Source: Gammaproteobacteria bacterium
GTDB taxonomy: Bacteria; Pseudomonadota; Gammaproteobacteria; Steroidobacterales; GCA-2729495
Length of the DNA: 64,000 bases
NCBI GenBank assembly: GCA_024229935.1
Contig: JAAERX010000074.1
Location: 61,072-125,071, forward strand
Direction of reading: 5' to 3'
The translations under genes were made by a program, and so were the position numbers. Positions 28,305 through 38,050 of the stretch are shown here, in pieces. The first letter of the stretch is position 1. The number at the start of each line of letters is the position of its first letter. The notes beneath the pieces are model-generated. The model worked only from the letters and a program-made list of their open reading frames with translations, did no database searches and was not told the DNA's origin.

Positions 28305-28401
28305 AGCTTCAGGTATCTATACGACTTACAGATGCAAATTGCCGGCAAGACGATTATCTTAAGCTCTAGCAGTTACCAATATTGTTCAATTGGAGCATCT
28401 A

Positions 28402-29682
28402 ATGAGTCATCGTGAAATACGCCGGGTAGCCATTATTGGTGGCGCCCGTATTCCTTTCTGTCGTGCCCACACAGCCTATGCTGAAAAATCCAATCAGGAC
28501 ATGATGACTGCTGTACTGCTTGGCCTTGTGGAAAAATATAATCTTGTGGGAAAGCGCCTTGGAGATGTGTCACTTGGCGCAGTTATTAAACATTCGAGTG
28601 ACTGGAACTTTGCCCGTGAGTGCGTACTTGGCAGTAGTCTCTCAGCAGAAACACCCGCATTTGATTTGGTACGCGCCTGTGGTACGGGTCTTGAAGCTGC
28701 TATTACCATCGGCAACAAAATTGCATTGGGTCAGATTGATGCCGGTATTGCTGGCGGCAGTGACACCATAAGTGACACGCCTTTAGTGTACCCACCTGAG
28801 TATCAACAAATGCTCCTTAGAAGTGCCCGTGGTCGTAGCCTCAGTGCAAAACTCAAACCATGGCTATCTCTCCGCCCACGTTTTTTTAAACCCGCCTTTC
28901 CTGGAGTAACTGAACCCCGTACCGGCTTATCAATGGGTGAAAGTACGGAGCTGACAGCAAAAAAATGGGGCATAACCCGACAAGCACAGGATGAACTGGC
29001 CTATACCAGTCATCAAAATGCAGCCGCTGCTTATGCATCAGGTTTTCATGACAGCCTGCTGGTGCCATTTCAGGGCGTCAGCAAAGATAACAACATACGG
29101 CCAGATACTACGCTGGAAAAACTTGCCACATTAAAACCAGTATTTGATCGCAGCCCAACCGGGACAATGACCGCAGGTAACAGCACCCCATTAACTGACG
29201 GGGCCAGTGCAATACTACTGGCTTCTGAAGACTGGGCGCATGAACATAATTTGCCCATACTTGCTTATCTAACTTATGGAAAAGTTGCCGCAGTAGACTT
29301 TGTTAAACGCGATGGATTATTAATGGCTCCTGCCTTCGGTGTTTCTGAAATGCTTAAAGATGCAGATCTTGGTTTGGGTGACTTTGACTTTTATGAAATA
29401 CACGAAGCCTTTGCAGCTCAGGTCCTATCCACATTAAACGCATGGGAAAGTACAGAATTCTGCCGGGAACGTCTTGGTAGAGAAACCGCACTGGGCAGCA
29501 TCGACCGCCAGCGCCTCAATATAAAAGGCGGCAGCATTGCACTAGGCCATCCCTTTGCAGCCACAGGTGGGCGTATCCTTGGCGGCCTAGCTAAACTGAT
29601 TGATGATGCCGGTAGTGGCCGTGGCTTAGTTTCTATCTGCACGGGTGGCGGAATGGGTGTAACGGCCATACTGGAAAAATAA
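28402..29682 (+). CDS. Acetyl-CoA acetyltransferase / 3-ketoacyl-CoA thiolase (FadI-like)
   Basis: A thiolase of 426 residues that cleaves or forms 3-ketoacyl-CoA. Catalytic residues are visible: Cys93 in RACGTG, His334 in EIHEAF, His383 in GHPFAATGGR and Cys413 in CTGGGMG. Overall sequence resembles FadI-type thiolases (AGIAGGSD) more than FadA. The ATG at 28402 is chosen because TGGAG lies 6 bases before it; the frame opens earlier with a TTG. No FadJ-like partner is next to it, so it may act with enzymes encoded elsewhere. Confidence 0.9.
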   Translation: MSHREIRRVAIIGGARIPFCRAHTAYAEKSNQDMMTAVLLGLVEKYNLVGKRLGDVSLGAVIKHSSDWNFARECVLGSSLSAETPAFDLVRACGTGLEAAITIGNKIALGQIDAGIAGGSDTISDTPLVYPPEYQQMLLRSARGRSLSAKLKPWLSLRPRFFKPAFPGVTEPRTGLSMGESTELTAKKWGITRQAQDELAYTSHQNAAAAYASGFHDSLLVPFQGVSKDNNIRPDTTLEKLATLKPVFDRSPTGTMTAGNSTPLTDGASAILLASEDWAHEHNLPILAYLTYGKVAAVDFVKRDGLLMAPAFGVSEMLKDADLGLGDFDFYEIHEAFAAQVLSTLNAWESTEFCRERLGRETALGSIDRQRLNIKGGSIALGHPFAATGGRILGGLAKLIDDAGSGRGLVSICTGGGMGVTAILEK

Positions 29683-29724
29683 TTTCTACATGCTGACAAT
29701 TGCCACATAGGAATACCTGTAACT

Positions 29725-31437
29725 ATGGACGCTGCACTCACGACGATTAATTCAATACTCTGGCATGACTATGTGCTCTACGCCATGGTCATCACCGGCA
29801 TTACCTTCACATTCTGGAGTGGATTCAGCCAGTATCGGGCACTCACACATGGCACCAAGGTTATACGTGGCATCTATGATGACCCCAATGATCCTGGCGC
29901 TATTAATCACTTTCAGGCCTTATCAACCGCATTATCCGCAACAGTAGGGCTGGGTAATATTGGTGGAGTTGCTATCGCCATTTCACTTGGCGGGCCGGGT
30001 GCGGTCTTCTGGATGTGGGTTATCGGTTTTCTTGGTATGGCAACCAAGCTCACCGAAGTAACACTAACCATGCTCTATCGGAATACAGACAACCCTGACA
30101 ACCCACATGGTGGGCCCATGTGGGTTGCTAGCAAAGGCCTCACAAAAAAACTTCCTTGGCTAGGCTTTGGCGGAAAAATTATTGGCGGCCTATTTTGTAT
30201 AACCACACTCATAATGACTGCAACCGGTGGCAATATGTTTCAGGCATGGAATACCGGCGCAATCACGCAGGCCTATTTTGGTGTTCCAAGTGTAGCATCC
30301 GGTATTGTGCTGGCTATGATTGTTGGCGCCGTCATTATCGGTGGCATCAAACGCATCGGTGCTGTTACCGGACGACTTGTTCCCATCATGGTTGTTCTGT
30401 ATCTACTGGCTGCACTGTATGCACTGGCAATCAACTTTGCAGAAATTCCTGCCATATTTGCTCTTATTTTCCAGGGCGCTTTTTCTACGCTTGATGCTAG
30501 TGGCGCATTTATTGGCGGTACTATGGGCTATGCCTTTTTATTTGGTATGAAAAGAGCCATATTTTCTAACGAAGCCGGACAAGGCACCTCACCCATTGCA
30601 CACTCGGCTGCAAAAACAAGCGAACCAGTACGCGAAGGTGTGGTTGCAGGTCTTGAACCGTTTCTTGATACCATAGTGGTCTGCACACTTACCGCCCTGG
30701 TTATTTTAAGTACCGGTGTTTGGCAACGAGGCGCTGAAGCTGTACTCGTGAATGAGCCACAGATCATTGAAACTGAGGCTGGCTGGACACTGGCCAATAG
30801 CAGAGTCTCCGAGCGTCACCTGGCTGAATGGGAAACAGGTGAACGGGTCTTTATTATTGTCCACTCAGACCTTAATCCACGCAGTGACAACAACATACAT
30901 CGTCTCGACGGCACCATTTTTCCTGGCATAGACGGTGATTTCTTTATTGAATGGGAAACATTAACCACTAAAACACGCCCAGAAATTTTTGATCACGGGG
31001 TATATCTCAGTTATGTAGGTGCCACGCTTACGGCCAAAGCTTTTGATACGCTTGTCCCAGGGCTTGGCAAATGGCTGGTCACTCTTACTGTCTGGTTCTT
31101 TGCCATCTCCACTATGATTTCATACAGCTATTACGGCGAACAGGCCATGGTATTTCTTGCCGGAGAAAAATCCGTAATGGCCTACAAACTTGTCTTTTGT
31201 ATACTCGCAGTCGTTGCAACTGCCGGATTCCTGCAAACTGATACTCAACTGGATAATCTGACTGGACTTGGCACAGGAGTAATGCTGTTCGTCAATGTAC
31301 CCATTATGTGGGTACTTGGTGCTCAGGCAATGCGAGCTTATAAGGACTATATTAAGCGCCTCGATAATGGCCAAATGACAGCAGGACACAAACCCCCTTC
31401 ACTGGAGGATTTAATTAGCGGTAAAGATGTTGAGTAA
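29725..31437 (+). CDS. Alanine/glycine:cation symporter (AGCS) family protein
   Basis: A sodium-coupled neutral amino-acid symporter. Family motifs include ATVGLGNIGGVAIAISLGGPGA (broken here at the family core GLGNIGGVA), GPMWVASKGL and FSNEAGQGTSPIAHSAAK. Its 570 residues are about 100 longer than a usual member. The extra part is a soluble, acidic stretch between membrane segments at about residues 331-425. The gene sits alone 42 bases after the thiolase, and may be read through from it. Confidence 0.92.
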   Translation: MDAALTTINSILWHDYVLYAMVITGITFTFWSGFSQYRALTHGTKVIRGIYDDPNDPGAINHFQALSTALSATVGLGNIGGVAIAISLGGPGAVFWMWVIGFLGMATKLTEVTLTMLYRNTDNPDNPHGGPMWVASKGLTKKLPWLGFGGKIIGGLFCITTLIMTATGGNMFQAWNTGAITQAYFGVPSVASGIVLAMIVGAVIIGGIKRIGAVTGRLVPIMVVLYLLAALYALAINFAEIPAIFALIFQGAFSTLDASGAFIGGTMGYAFLFGMKRAIFSNEAGQGTSPIAHSAAKTSEPVREGVVAGLEPFLDTIVVCTLTALVILSTGVWQRGAEAVLVNEPQIIETEAGWTLANSRVSERHLAEWETGERVFIIVHSDLNPRSDNNIHRLDGTIFPGIDGDFFIEWETLTTKTRPEIFDHGVYLSYVGATLTAKAFDTLVPGLGKWLVTLTVWFFAISTMISYSYYGEQAMVFLAGEKSVMAYKLVFCILAVVATAGFLQTDTQLDNLTGLGTGVMLFVNVPIMWVLGAQAMRAYKDYIKRLDNGQMTAGHKPPSLEDLISGKDVE

Positions 31438-31476
31438 TCTCTACACACTCTGCTTAAAATAGTAACGAGATAAATA

Positions 31477-32154
31477 ATGACTATAGAAACAATTTCACTT
31501 ACTGCTAATGACGGTCATCAACTACAAGCCTGTGTTGGAAGACCTGAAGGTGCAAACAAAAACACACCCAAAGGCGGTATTGTTGTTATACAGGAAATAT
31601 TTGGTCTGACCGGCCATATACGCAGCATGGTAGAAACATTTGCGGCAGAAGGCTATCTGGCCATAGCACCGGCAATGTTTGATCGCGTCAAACCTGACGT
31701 GGTACTCGACTACAGTGATTTTGATACCGCCCTTGAAACGATGGCCAAACTCGAACGTGAGCAATCACTTAGTGATATACAAGCAGCAGTTGATTACGTT
31801 CGCCCGGCTGGAAAAGTCGGCATTATTGGTTTCTGCTGGGGTGGCTCAATGGCGGATCTGTCAGCCTGCCATGGCCTGGCAGATGCTGGTATTTCCTATT
31901 ATGGCCGCATGACAGTGGAATGGCTTGACCTTCAACCTGCCTGCCCCATGCTTTATCACTACGGTGATCGGGATGCACTAATTCCAGCAGAAACTGTGGA
32001 GAAGATACAGCGCAAGCGGAATGGCAAGGTCTATACCTGGGGTTCCGCAGATCATGGCTTCCTGTGTGAAGAAAGGCCGCAATATCACAAAGCATCTGCC
32101 AAACAATCAATGGAAATTACTTTGGGGTTTTTACAGGAAAATATGCAGCGCTAA
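31477..32154 (+). CDS. Dienelactone hydrolase family protein
   Basis: An alpha/beta hydrolase of 225 residues. The nucleophile elbow GFCWGGSM carries Cys120 in place of serine, which is the dienelactone-hydrolase hallmark. Asp and His of the triad are in GDRDALI and ADHGFL. QEIFGLTGHIR near the N-terminus is the conserved oxyanion segment. There is no aromatic-degradation gene nearby, so the true substrate is open. It is 39 bases after the AGCS gene. Confidence 0.93.
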   Translation: MTIETISLTANDGHQLQACVGRPEGANKNTPKGGIVVIQEIFGLTGHIRSMVETFAAEGYLAIAPAMFDRVKPDVVLDYSDFDTALETMAKLEREQSLSDIQAAVDYVRPAGKVGIIGFCWGGSMADLSACHGLADAGISYYGRMTVEWLDLQPACPMLYHYGDRDALIPAETVEKIQRKRNGKVYTWGSADHGFLCEERPQYHKASAKQSMEITLGFLQENMQR

Positions 32155-32206
32155 AAAAGTCTGCATAAAATATTGGGGCTCTTACGCACTTGCTTCTTTT
32201 ACAAGC

Positions 32207-32286
32207 GCGCTAAAAATAGCGCCGATCGACTCTTAAATATTAGTTCAACTAGAGCCGATCGGGCTAACAGCAATGGGCTATTGCCC
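32207..32286. repeat. Three consecutive inverted repeats between convergent genes
   Basis: GCGCTA-AAAA-TAGCGC (32207-32222); CCGATCGACTCT (32222-32233) with AGAGCCGATCGG (32251-32262), 11 of 12 matched, the mismatch being a G-U pair in minus-strand RNA; and GGGC-TATT-GCCC (32275-32286). They lie downstream of both the hydrolase and the cold-shock gene and may act as a bidirectional terminator or a 3' stabiliser. Confidence 0.5.
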
Positions 32287-32333
32287 CTGCCGGTTATCTG
32301 TTACTGCTTGTAAGCGTTACTCTGCCAATACAA

Positions 32334-32540
32334 TCAGGTTGGGACAACATTATTTGCACAAGGTCCTTTCTGACCTTCACCTACTTCAAAGGTGACTTCC
32401 TGACCATCATTCAGTGTTGCGTAATCAGCACCACTTTTGATTTCTGAATAGTGTACGAACAGGTCTTTTCCGCCGTCTTCTGGAGTAATAAAACCAAAGC
32501 CTTTATCGGCGTTAAACCACTTTACTGTACCTTTACTCAT
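32334..32540 (-). CDS. Cold-shock-domain protein (CspA family)
   Basis: A 68-residue single cold-shock domain that binds single-stranded RNA/DNA and melts secondary structure. Both RNA-binding motifs are intact: KGFGFI (about 14-19) and LFVHY (about 27-31). Whether it is cold-inducible cannot be read from the protein. The putative promoter (32617-32645) would give a leader of about 70 bases. Convergent with the hydrolase gene. Confidence 0.96.
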   Translation of the reverse strand: MSKGTVKWFNADKGFGFITPEDGGKDLFVHYSEIKSGADYATLNDGQEVTFEVGEGQKGPCANNVVPT

Positions 32541-32616
32541 CTTAATTCTTAATCCTATCTAAATTTAATTATTGCTTAATATTGATGGTGACCTTTATCC
32601 GGCTTTTAATAAAAAA

Positions 32617-32645
32617 ACCATATGGACAAAAAATTTCACGTTCAA
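32617..32645 (-). promoter_or_regulatory. Candidate sigma-70 promoter of the cold-shock gene
   Basis: On the minus strand, TTGAAC (32645-32640), a 17-base spacer, then TATGGT (32622-32617). It lies 77-105 bases upstream of the ATG. This is a motif match in AT-rich DNA, so chance is possible. Confidence 0.4.
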
Positions 32646-32783
32646 TCACCTACTGCATTTACCAAAAGTGCCCTGTTAGAGCCCTTCTGACTGGATGAAG
32701 GATACTGCTTGCACTCCTTATATGCCAATTTTACTCTTGGGCGTTGCTGCCAAAGGGCTTGCAAACACCTGCTAACAATCAAA

Positions 32784-33365
32784 TTAAGGGGTTTTCATGG
32801 CCCTGGCCCACCGCTGATACCAGTACTGCTCAGACTTATCCTCAGCATTTTGGGCGATATAGCCTGTATCCCACAAGCGTGAAAACCTGAATGCCCGCGG
32901 ACAATGCGGGTAAACCTCATCAACTGTCAGCCGCAATGCCTGCAATATCTCGGCATTATCATCCGGGTCAAAAAGCTCCTCATGCACCCCTATTTGCTGC
33001 AGCTCATCCTGATCAACAATACAAACATGACCATTGGCGCGCACAGTAAGTGAGCACCCGGGAATAATAAATATAAGCCCTGCCTTTGGGTTAGTTTCAA
33101 TATTTTCATACGACTGAAACAATTTATTGCCTGCAATATCAGGCAACAATAATGTTTTTTCATCCAGCACCTTCACGAACCCCGGCTTGCCACCTTTGGG
33201 TGATGCGTCACAGTCACCTGCTGCATTGCTGGTTGCCAGCACAACAAATGGAGCACTTTGAATAAACTCCTGCACAACAGAGTCCATTTCAGTTTTTACC
33301 TTAGATTCTATAGTCGAATGTGGCTTACCATGCTTCTGCTGTGCAGTATTCATTTGCTTATCCAT
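32784..33365 (-). CDS. Pyridoxamine 5'-phosphate oxidase-like FMN-binding protein
   Basis: A 193-residue split-barrel flavin-binding protein of the MSMEG_1061-like group. Conserved stretches are FVVLATSNAAGDCDASPKGG (about 39-58) and LLLPDIAGNKLFQSYENI. PHCPRAFRFSRLW near the C-terminus also fits. The family includes enzymes acting on F420 or FMN-linked substrates, but the reaction here is unknown. It is not a PdxH, because the PLP-binding motifs are absent. The first 20 residues are hydrophilic and may not be translated. Confidence 0.85.
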   Translation of the reverse strand: MDKQMNTAQQKHGKPHSTIESKVKTEMDSVVQEFIQSAPFVVLATSNAAGDCDASPKGGKPGFVKVLDEKTLLLPDIAGNKLFQSYENIETNPKAGLIFIIPGCSLTVRANGHVCIVDQDELQQIGVHEELFDPDDNAEILQALRLTVDEVYPHCPRAFRFSRLWDTGYIAQNAEDKSEQYWYQRWARAMKTP

Positions 33366-33474
33366 GTAGTATTTCTACCAATAGTGTTGTATCACCTTTG
33401 GGGGCTCAATACCCTCTCACTGACTGCCTGTAACCCTGACTATAAAACCACCTATAAACCAGGAAAATAAGATT

Positions 33475-34797
33475 GTGGCTGCTGAATTACTGTTACCTGC
33501 CGGACGCCTCAAATCGATGCGTTATGCTTTTGCTTATGGTGCTGATGCCGTATATATAGGCCAGCCCAGATACAGTCTACGTGTGCGGGAAAACGAATTT
33601 AGCCGTGTAGAAAAAATTGCCGAGGCAGTTACAGAGGCGCACCAAGCAGAAAAACTGGTCTATATTGCCTCCAATATTTCACCGCATAACAATAAGGTGC
33701 GTACCTACCTGCGTGATATGGCGCCTGTAATTGAGATGCAGCCCGATGCGCTCATCATGTCTGACCCCGGGCTGATCATGATGGTGCGGGAGAAATGGCC
33801 TGATATACCAGTACACCTGTCTGTACAGGCCAACACAATGAACCATGCCGCCGTAAAATTCTGGCAGTCACTGGGTCTGACCAGAATTATCCTGTCCCGT
33901 GAACTTTCTCTTGATGAGATCAAAGAGATACGCCAGGAATGCCCGGATATCGAACTGGAAGTCTTTGTGCACGGTGCACTCTGTATGGCCTACTCCGGGC
34001 GGTGCCTGCTATCAGGCTACATGACTCATCGCGACTCCAACCAGGGTGCATGCACCAACTCCTGTCGCTGGGATTACAAACCCACACTTGCCGAGCAAAC
34101 ACCCGAAGGCGATATAGTCCCCAAGGTAGTGCCCGAGGAAGTTCAGGTCAGCCCGTCACCAGCTGCCGAAAAGCTATTCCTGCTGGAAGAAAAAAAACGC
34201 CCTGGTGAACTCATGCCTGCCTGGGAGGATGAGCACGGCACCTACATTATGAACTCCAAGGACCTGCGAGCCATTCAGCATGTCCACCAGTTACTGGAAA
34301 TGGGCATCGAATCATTAAAGATAGAAGGACGCACCAAGTCATACTTCTATGTTGCACGCACTACCCAGGCTTACCGAAAAGCTATTAATGACAGCGAATC
34401 TGGCCAGGCATTTGATATGAGGCTACTCACTGAGCTGGAAAGCCTAGCTAACCGCGGATATACCGAGGGCTTCTATCGGCGCCACTTACCTGATGAGATG
34501 CAGCAATACGAGGACAATTACTCCAGTTCTGATCGTCAACAATTTATTGGTGAAGTTTTTATAGATGACCGCGGCAAAACCATGGTGGATGTCAAAAATA
34601 AATTTCAGCTTAATGACGAACTGGAACTAATGACACCATCCGGGAACAGCGTCTTTAACCTTGAAGCCATGCTCAATAAAGAGGGGGCATCTATTGATAT
34701 CGCACCGGGTTCCGGACACATTGTTGAGCTACCGCAATTGCCTACAGAGGCAACTCAATTTGGCTTATTAATGAGAACAATTAATGCCGATGCCTGA
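33475..34797 (+). CDS. trhP: U32 family peptidase homologue, tRNA hydroxylation protein TrhP
   Basis: A 440-residue protein similar to E. coli YegQ/TrhP, needed for 5-hydroxyuridine formation at tRNA position 34. It begins with the family-typical LLLPAGRLKSMRYAFAYGAD. The U32 signature is visible as EVFVHGALCMAYSGRCLLS (about 161-179), with conserved cysteines continuing in GACTNSCRWDY. The start is a GTG at 33475, with AGGA about 11 bases before it. ESLKIEGRTKSYFYVA is also conserved. Substrate and iron-sulfur dependence are inferred from the family. Confidence 0.9.
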   Translation: MAAELLLPAGRLKSMRYAFAYGADAVYIGQPRYSLRVRENEFSRVEKIAEAVTEAHQAEKLVYIASNISPHNNKVRTYLRDMAPVIEMQPDALIMSDPGLIMMVREKWPDIPVHLSVQANTMNHAAVKFWQSLGLTRIILSRELSLDEIKEIRQECPDIELEVFVHGALCMAYSGRCLLSGYMTHRDSNQGACTNSCRWDYKPTLAEQTPEGDIVPKVVPEEVQVSPSPAAEKLFLLEEKKRPGELMPAWEDEHGTYIMNSKDLRAIQHVHQLLEMGIESLKIEGRTKSYFYVARTTQAYRKAINDSESGQAFDMRLLTELESLANRGYTEGFYRRHLPDEMQQYEDNYSSSDRQQFIGEVFIDDRGKTMVDVKNKFQLNDELELMTPSGNSVFNLEAMLNKEGASIDIAPGSGHIVELPQLPTEATQFGLLMRTINADA

Positions 34798-34822
34798 TGC
34801 TCAGTATATGAAGGGTGTTATC

Positions 34823-35182
34823 TCAATCTGGCTCCGGCCGACTTATAAGAAATGCCATAATAATAATAAATAATATAGCCAGTCCACTCATAAGCCATAT
34901 ACCGCCAACACGGTAGTACATGATCGTCCAGCTTAATAGAAGCAGAAGAAACGCCATTACTTTACTCGAGCGAGTAATTGCCCCCTGCTGCTCCCAGTCA
35001 ATCAAAAGCTTGCCCAAATGCGGATGTGCATAAAGCCAGCGATGCAACCGGTCTGAGCCTTTTGCAGCAAACCAGGCTGTTAAGAGCAAAAATGGCACCG
35101 TTGGCAAACCAGGGAGAACAACGCCAATGATTGCCAGTGCAAGAAAAAAGTAGGCGAGCACTGAGGCTGCAAAGCGAGTCAT
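34823..35182 (-). CDS. DUF454 (YbaN-like) inner-membrane protein
   Basis: A 119-residue membrane protein with about three to four hydrophobic segments (5-25, 28-42, 75-93, 95-112). The family motif GVVLPGLPTVPFLLLTAW is at about residues 20-37, and the central loop has HRWLYAHPHLGKLL. YbaN function is not known. It is convergent with the TrhP gene. Confidence 0.88.
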   Translation of the reverse strand: MTRFAASVLAYFFLALAIIGVVLPGLPTVPFLLLTAWFAAKGSDRLHRWLYAHPHLGKLLIDWEQQGAITRSSKVMAFLLLLLSWTIMYYRVGGIWLMSGLAILFIIIMAFLISRPEPD

Positions 35183-35479
35183 ATTGAAAATTAGTATGCT
35201 GGTATGAAAAATGGGAGTGTACGCTTAATATCACTCAACTGCTTAGCCGCTATTAGTGTCACAAACCACTCCTTCAGAGCTAAAAACTGCGCCAAAGACA
35301 CTGTGTTAGCTGTATCCAGCAATTAAAGGGGGCAACCAGACCATACTGCTTGCATACTAATAGGTAAAGACCGCCAGCCCAAACTCAGTCATGTATTGGT
35401 TCATTAACAAACTCATAGTGATGCTAAACGGCTTTTTTTAAGCACAACATTATTTGCGTATTTAGAAGCAAATCAAACT

Positions 35480-36322
35480 TTATTCAGCTATAACCGGGTT
35501 TACTAATACACCAATCCCATCAACCTCTACTTCTATCATGTCACCCGGTTTTAACCACACAGGCGGCTTACGGGCAAAGCCCACCCCACCGGGCGTACCG
35601 GTACTGATCACATCACCTGGTTGTAATTCAGCAAAGGTTGAGATGTATTCAATCAGTGCAGGAATATCAAACTTAAGATCACTGATGGGTGCCTGCTGCA
35701 TGACTTCACCATTCAGACGAGTTTGCAGATTTAATACAGCCGGATCCGGAATTTCATCTGCTGTTACCAGCCACGGGCCAAAGCTTCCGGATTTATGAAA
35801 ATTTTTGCCGGGTGTAAATTGTGAACCATGTTTCTGCCAATCACGAACAGAGCCATCCATAAAACAGCTATAACCAGCAACATAATTCAGTGCATCTGCT
35901 GCTTTAACATGTCTGGCCGTTTTGCCTATAACAACTGCCAGTTCACCTTCATAATCAAATTGCTCAGATACATTTGGTCGAATGATTGGCTGGCCATTAC
36001 CTACTTGACTATCAGCCCAGCGTACAAACAGCCACGGGTGCTCCGGTGGCTCACGGCCCATCTCATTCATATGGGCTTTAAAATTAATGCCCACGCAAAT
36101 AACCCGGCCGGGATTGGGAACTACCGGGCTGAATACAGCTTCTACTAAAGGAACCCGTGCAGACTCACAAACTTCTGCCACCATGCCAAGTGAATCACTG
36201 GCTATTGCCTCCATAAGAGTGGGCTTTGCATGCAAGAAGGCCTTATCCGGCACAATAATCTCTTCACCCTCAACTCTGCCCCACACAGGCTTGCCGTCTA
36301 ACTGAATGCTCGTAAATCTCAT
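35480..36322 (-). CDS. Fumarylacetoacetate hydrolase (FAH) family protein
   Basis: A 280-residue member of the FAH superfamily, which hydrolyses or decarboxylates acylpyruvate-like compounds. Metal ligands are in the expected places, including FDYEGELAVVIG (about 126-137). A catalytic lid segment ICVGINFKAHMNEMG and the STGTPGGVGFARKP motif are present. No neighbouring catabolic genes fix the substrate. The ORF is followed by 297 bases with no gene before the DUF454 gene. Confidence 0.92.
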   Translation of the reverse strand: MRFTSIQLDGKPVWGRVEGEEIIVPDKAFLHAKPTLMEAIASDSLGMVAEVCESARVPLVEAVFSPVVPNPGRVICVGINFKAHMNEMGREPPEHPWLFVRWADSQVGNGQPIIRPNVSEQFDYEGELAVVIGKTARHVKAADALNYVAGYSCFMDGSVRDWQKHGSQFTPGKNFHKSGSFGPWLVTADEIPDPAVLNLQTRLNGEVMQQAPISDLKFDIPALIEYISTFAELQPGDVISTGTPGGVGFARKPPVWLKPGDMIEVEVDGIGVLVNPVIAE

Positions 36323-36488
36323 AACTCGCCTTATATTCCTAAATGACTATAACCACCTATAGAGGTATCAGCACATTAATATACATACTAAACTATCACT
36401 GGCTGTAGAATACGCCGCCTCATGAATCCAACTATCCTCCAACAGACCTTTATAGCTAACAAGCACTCAACACAATGACACCAATAAG

Positions 36489-37862
36489 ATGAAATTAGGC
36501 AAAGGCGGTGCACGTCTCACGGAAGGTACGGTTGGTAAATCCATCATGTCACTTATGGTGCCCATGATGATTGGCATGATGGCGCTCATCTCCTACAGCC
36601 TTGTTGACACCTACTTCATCGGCCAACTAGGCACGATGGAACTAGCGGCCGTCTCATTTACTTTTCCGGTTGCTTTTATTGTGGGTGCGATTGCCATGGG
36701 GTTGGGTATCGGCACTTCTTCCGTTGCCTCCCGCTTGTTTGGCTCCGGAGAGCTTGGCCAGATTCAACGTATCACAACCCACTCCGCCATGCTTGCCATT
36801 ATGGTTGGTGGCTGTGTACTGATACTCGGACTCAATACAATCGAGCCGCTATTTCGTCTGCTGGGTGCAGATGATATTACTCTGCCGCTAATCAAACGGT
36901 ATATGAGTATTTATTACTTCGGCAGTTTCTTTCTAATCGTACCAATGATCGGCAATTCAGTGCTGCGTGCCAGTGGTGATGCAAAAACACCCTCCATGTT
37001 AATGACAGCGGGCGCCCTCTTTAATGTGCTCCTTGATCCCATACTTATTTTTGGCTGGGGCCCAATCCCGCGTATGGAGCTTGAAGGTGCTGCCTACGCA
37101 ACAGTGTCAGCAAATGCACTGGCTGGAATTGTTTCATTTTGTGTTATTTATTTTCGTGATCATCTTATTCGGTGGAAAACTGAAGATCTACCGCTAATAT
37201 TTGATTCATGGCGACGGATTTTGCACGTCGGCATACCATCTTTAGCCAGCAGTCTGGTAGCCCCATTAACAACGGCTTTTATTACCTGGCAGGTGGCCCA
37301 GTTTGGCCAGGAAGCTGTGGCCGGATTTGGCGTATCTTCCAAGGTAGAAGGCATCTCACTAATGGCATTAATGGCATTAGGTGCTGCAGCAACACCCTTC
37401 GCCGGACAAAACTACGGCGCAAGGAACTACACGCGAGTCATGGAAGGCCTGCGTTTTGCTTATCGATTCTCAATGATTTATGGACTGATAATTGCATTTG
37501 TTCTATTTATCACTTCTACCTGGATAGCCGGCATTTTCACAGACAGCCCTACGGCAATTGCTACCTCTAATATGCACCTTGGACTCGTACCGTGGAGTTA
37601 TGGTTTTCTGGGTATATCCATGATCAGCGTGAGTGCTTTTAATGCCGTTGGCAAACCCTCCCCCGGCATGCTGGTATCTATGAGCAGAACCATAGGTATA
37701 TATGCCCCCCTCGCTTTTCTGCTAACCTATTTTCTAGGCCTGCGGGGCGTCTTTCTGGCCGCCTTCACTGCCAATATAATTGCAGGATTACTAGGGTACT
37801 TCTGGTTCCGTCATGCTATGAAACCCTATTTTTCAACTGCGATGAAAATAGAGCCAGCCTGA
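36489..37862 (+). CDS. MATE family efflux transporter
   Basis: A second MATE transporter, 457 residues, unrelated in close sequence to the one at 8.9 kb. It has about 12 membrane segments. Features typical of NorM/MepA-like members are LVDTYFIGQLG, GIGTSSVASRLFG and PFAGQNYGARNY. A GTCTCACGG-type region precedes it, but no operator is obvious. It is divergent from FAH, and 166 bases separate them. Confidence 0.92.
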   Translation: MKLGKGGARLTEGTVGKSIMSLMVPMMIGMMALISYSLVDTYFIGQLGTMELAAVSFTFPVAFIVGAIAMGLGIGTSSVASRLFGSGELGQIQRITTHSAMLAIMVGGCVLILGLNTIEPLFRLLGADDITLPLIKRYMSIYYFGSFFLIVPMIGNSVLRASGDAKTPSMLMTAGALFNVLLDPILIFGWGPIPRMELEGAAYATVSANALAGIVSFCVIYFRDHLIRWKTEDLPLIFDSWRRILHVGIPSLASSLVAPLTTAFITWQVAQFGQEAVAGFGVSSKVEGISLMALMALGAAATPFAGQNYGARNYTRVMEGLRFAYRFSMIYGLIIAFVLFITSTWIAGIFTDSPTAIATSNMHLGLVPWSYGFLGISMISVSAFNAVGKPSPGMLVSMSRTIGIYAPLAFLLTYFLGLRGVFLAAFTANIIAGLLGYFWFRHAMKPYFSTAMKIEPA

Positions 37863-38050
37863 CCTGCATGCAACAACCAGCAGCATTACAAACGTTTTAT
37901 TTTGCTGCTAATTTCTTCAGCCCTACCATTCCTTATGCAGGGCATGCACCTAAAGACACCACATTTAAACAGCTTACCTATGCAGCTGTTGCCTTTTTGC
38001 TACTGGGTCTTAATTTAATCCTTTGTTTACTGGTTAACCTATCCGCCAGT

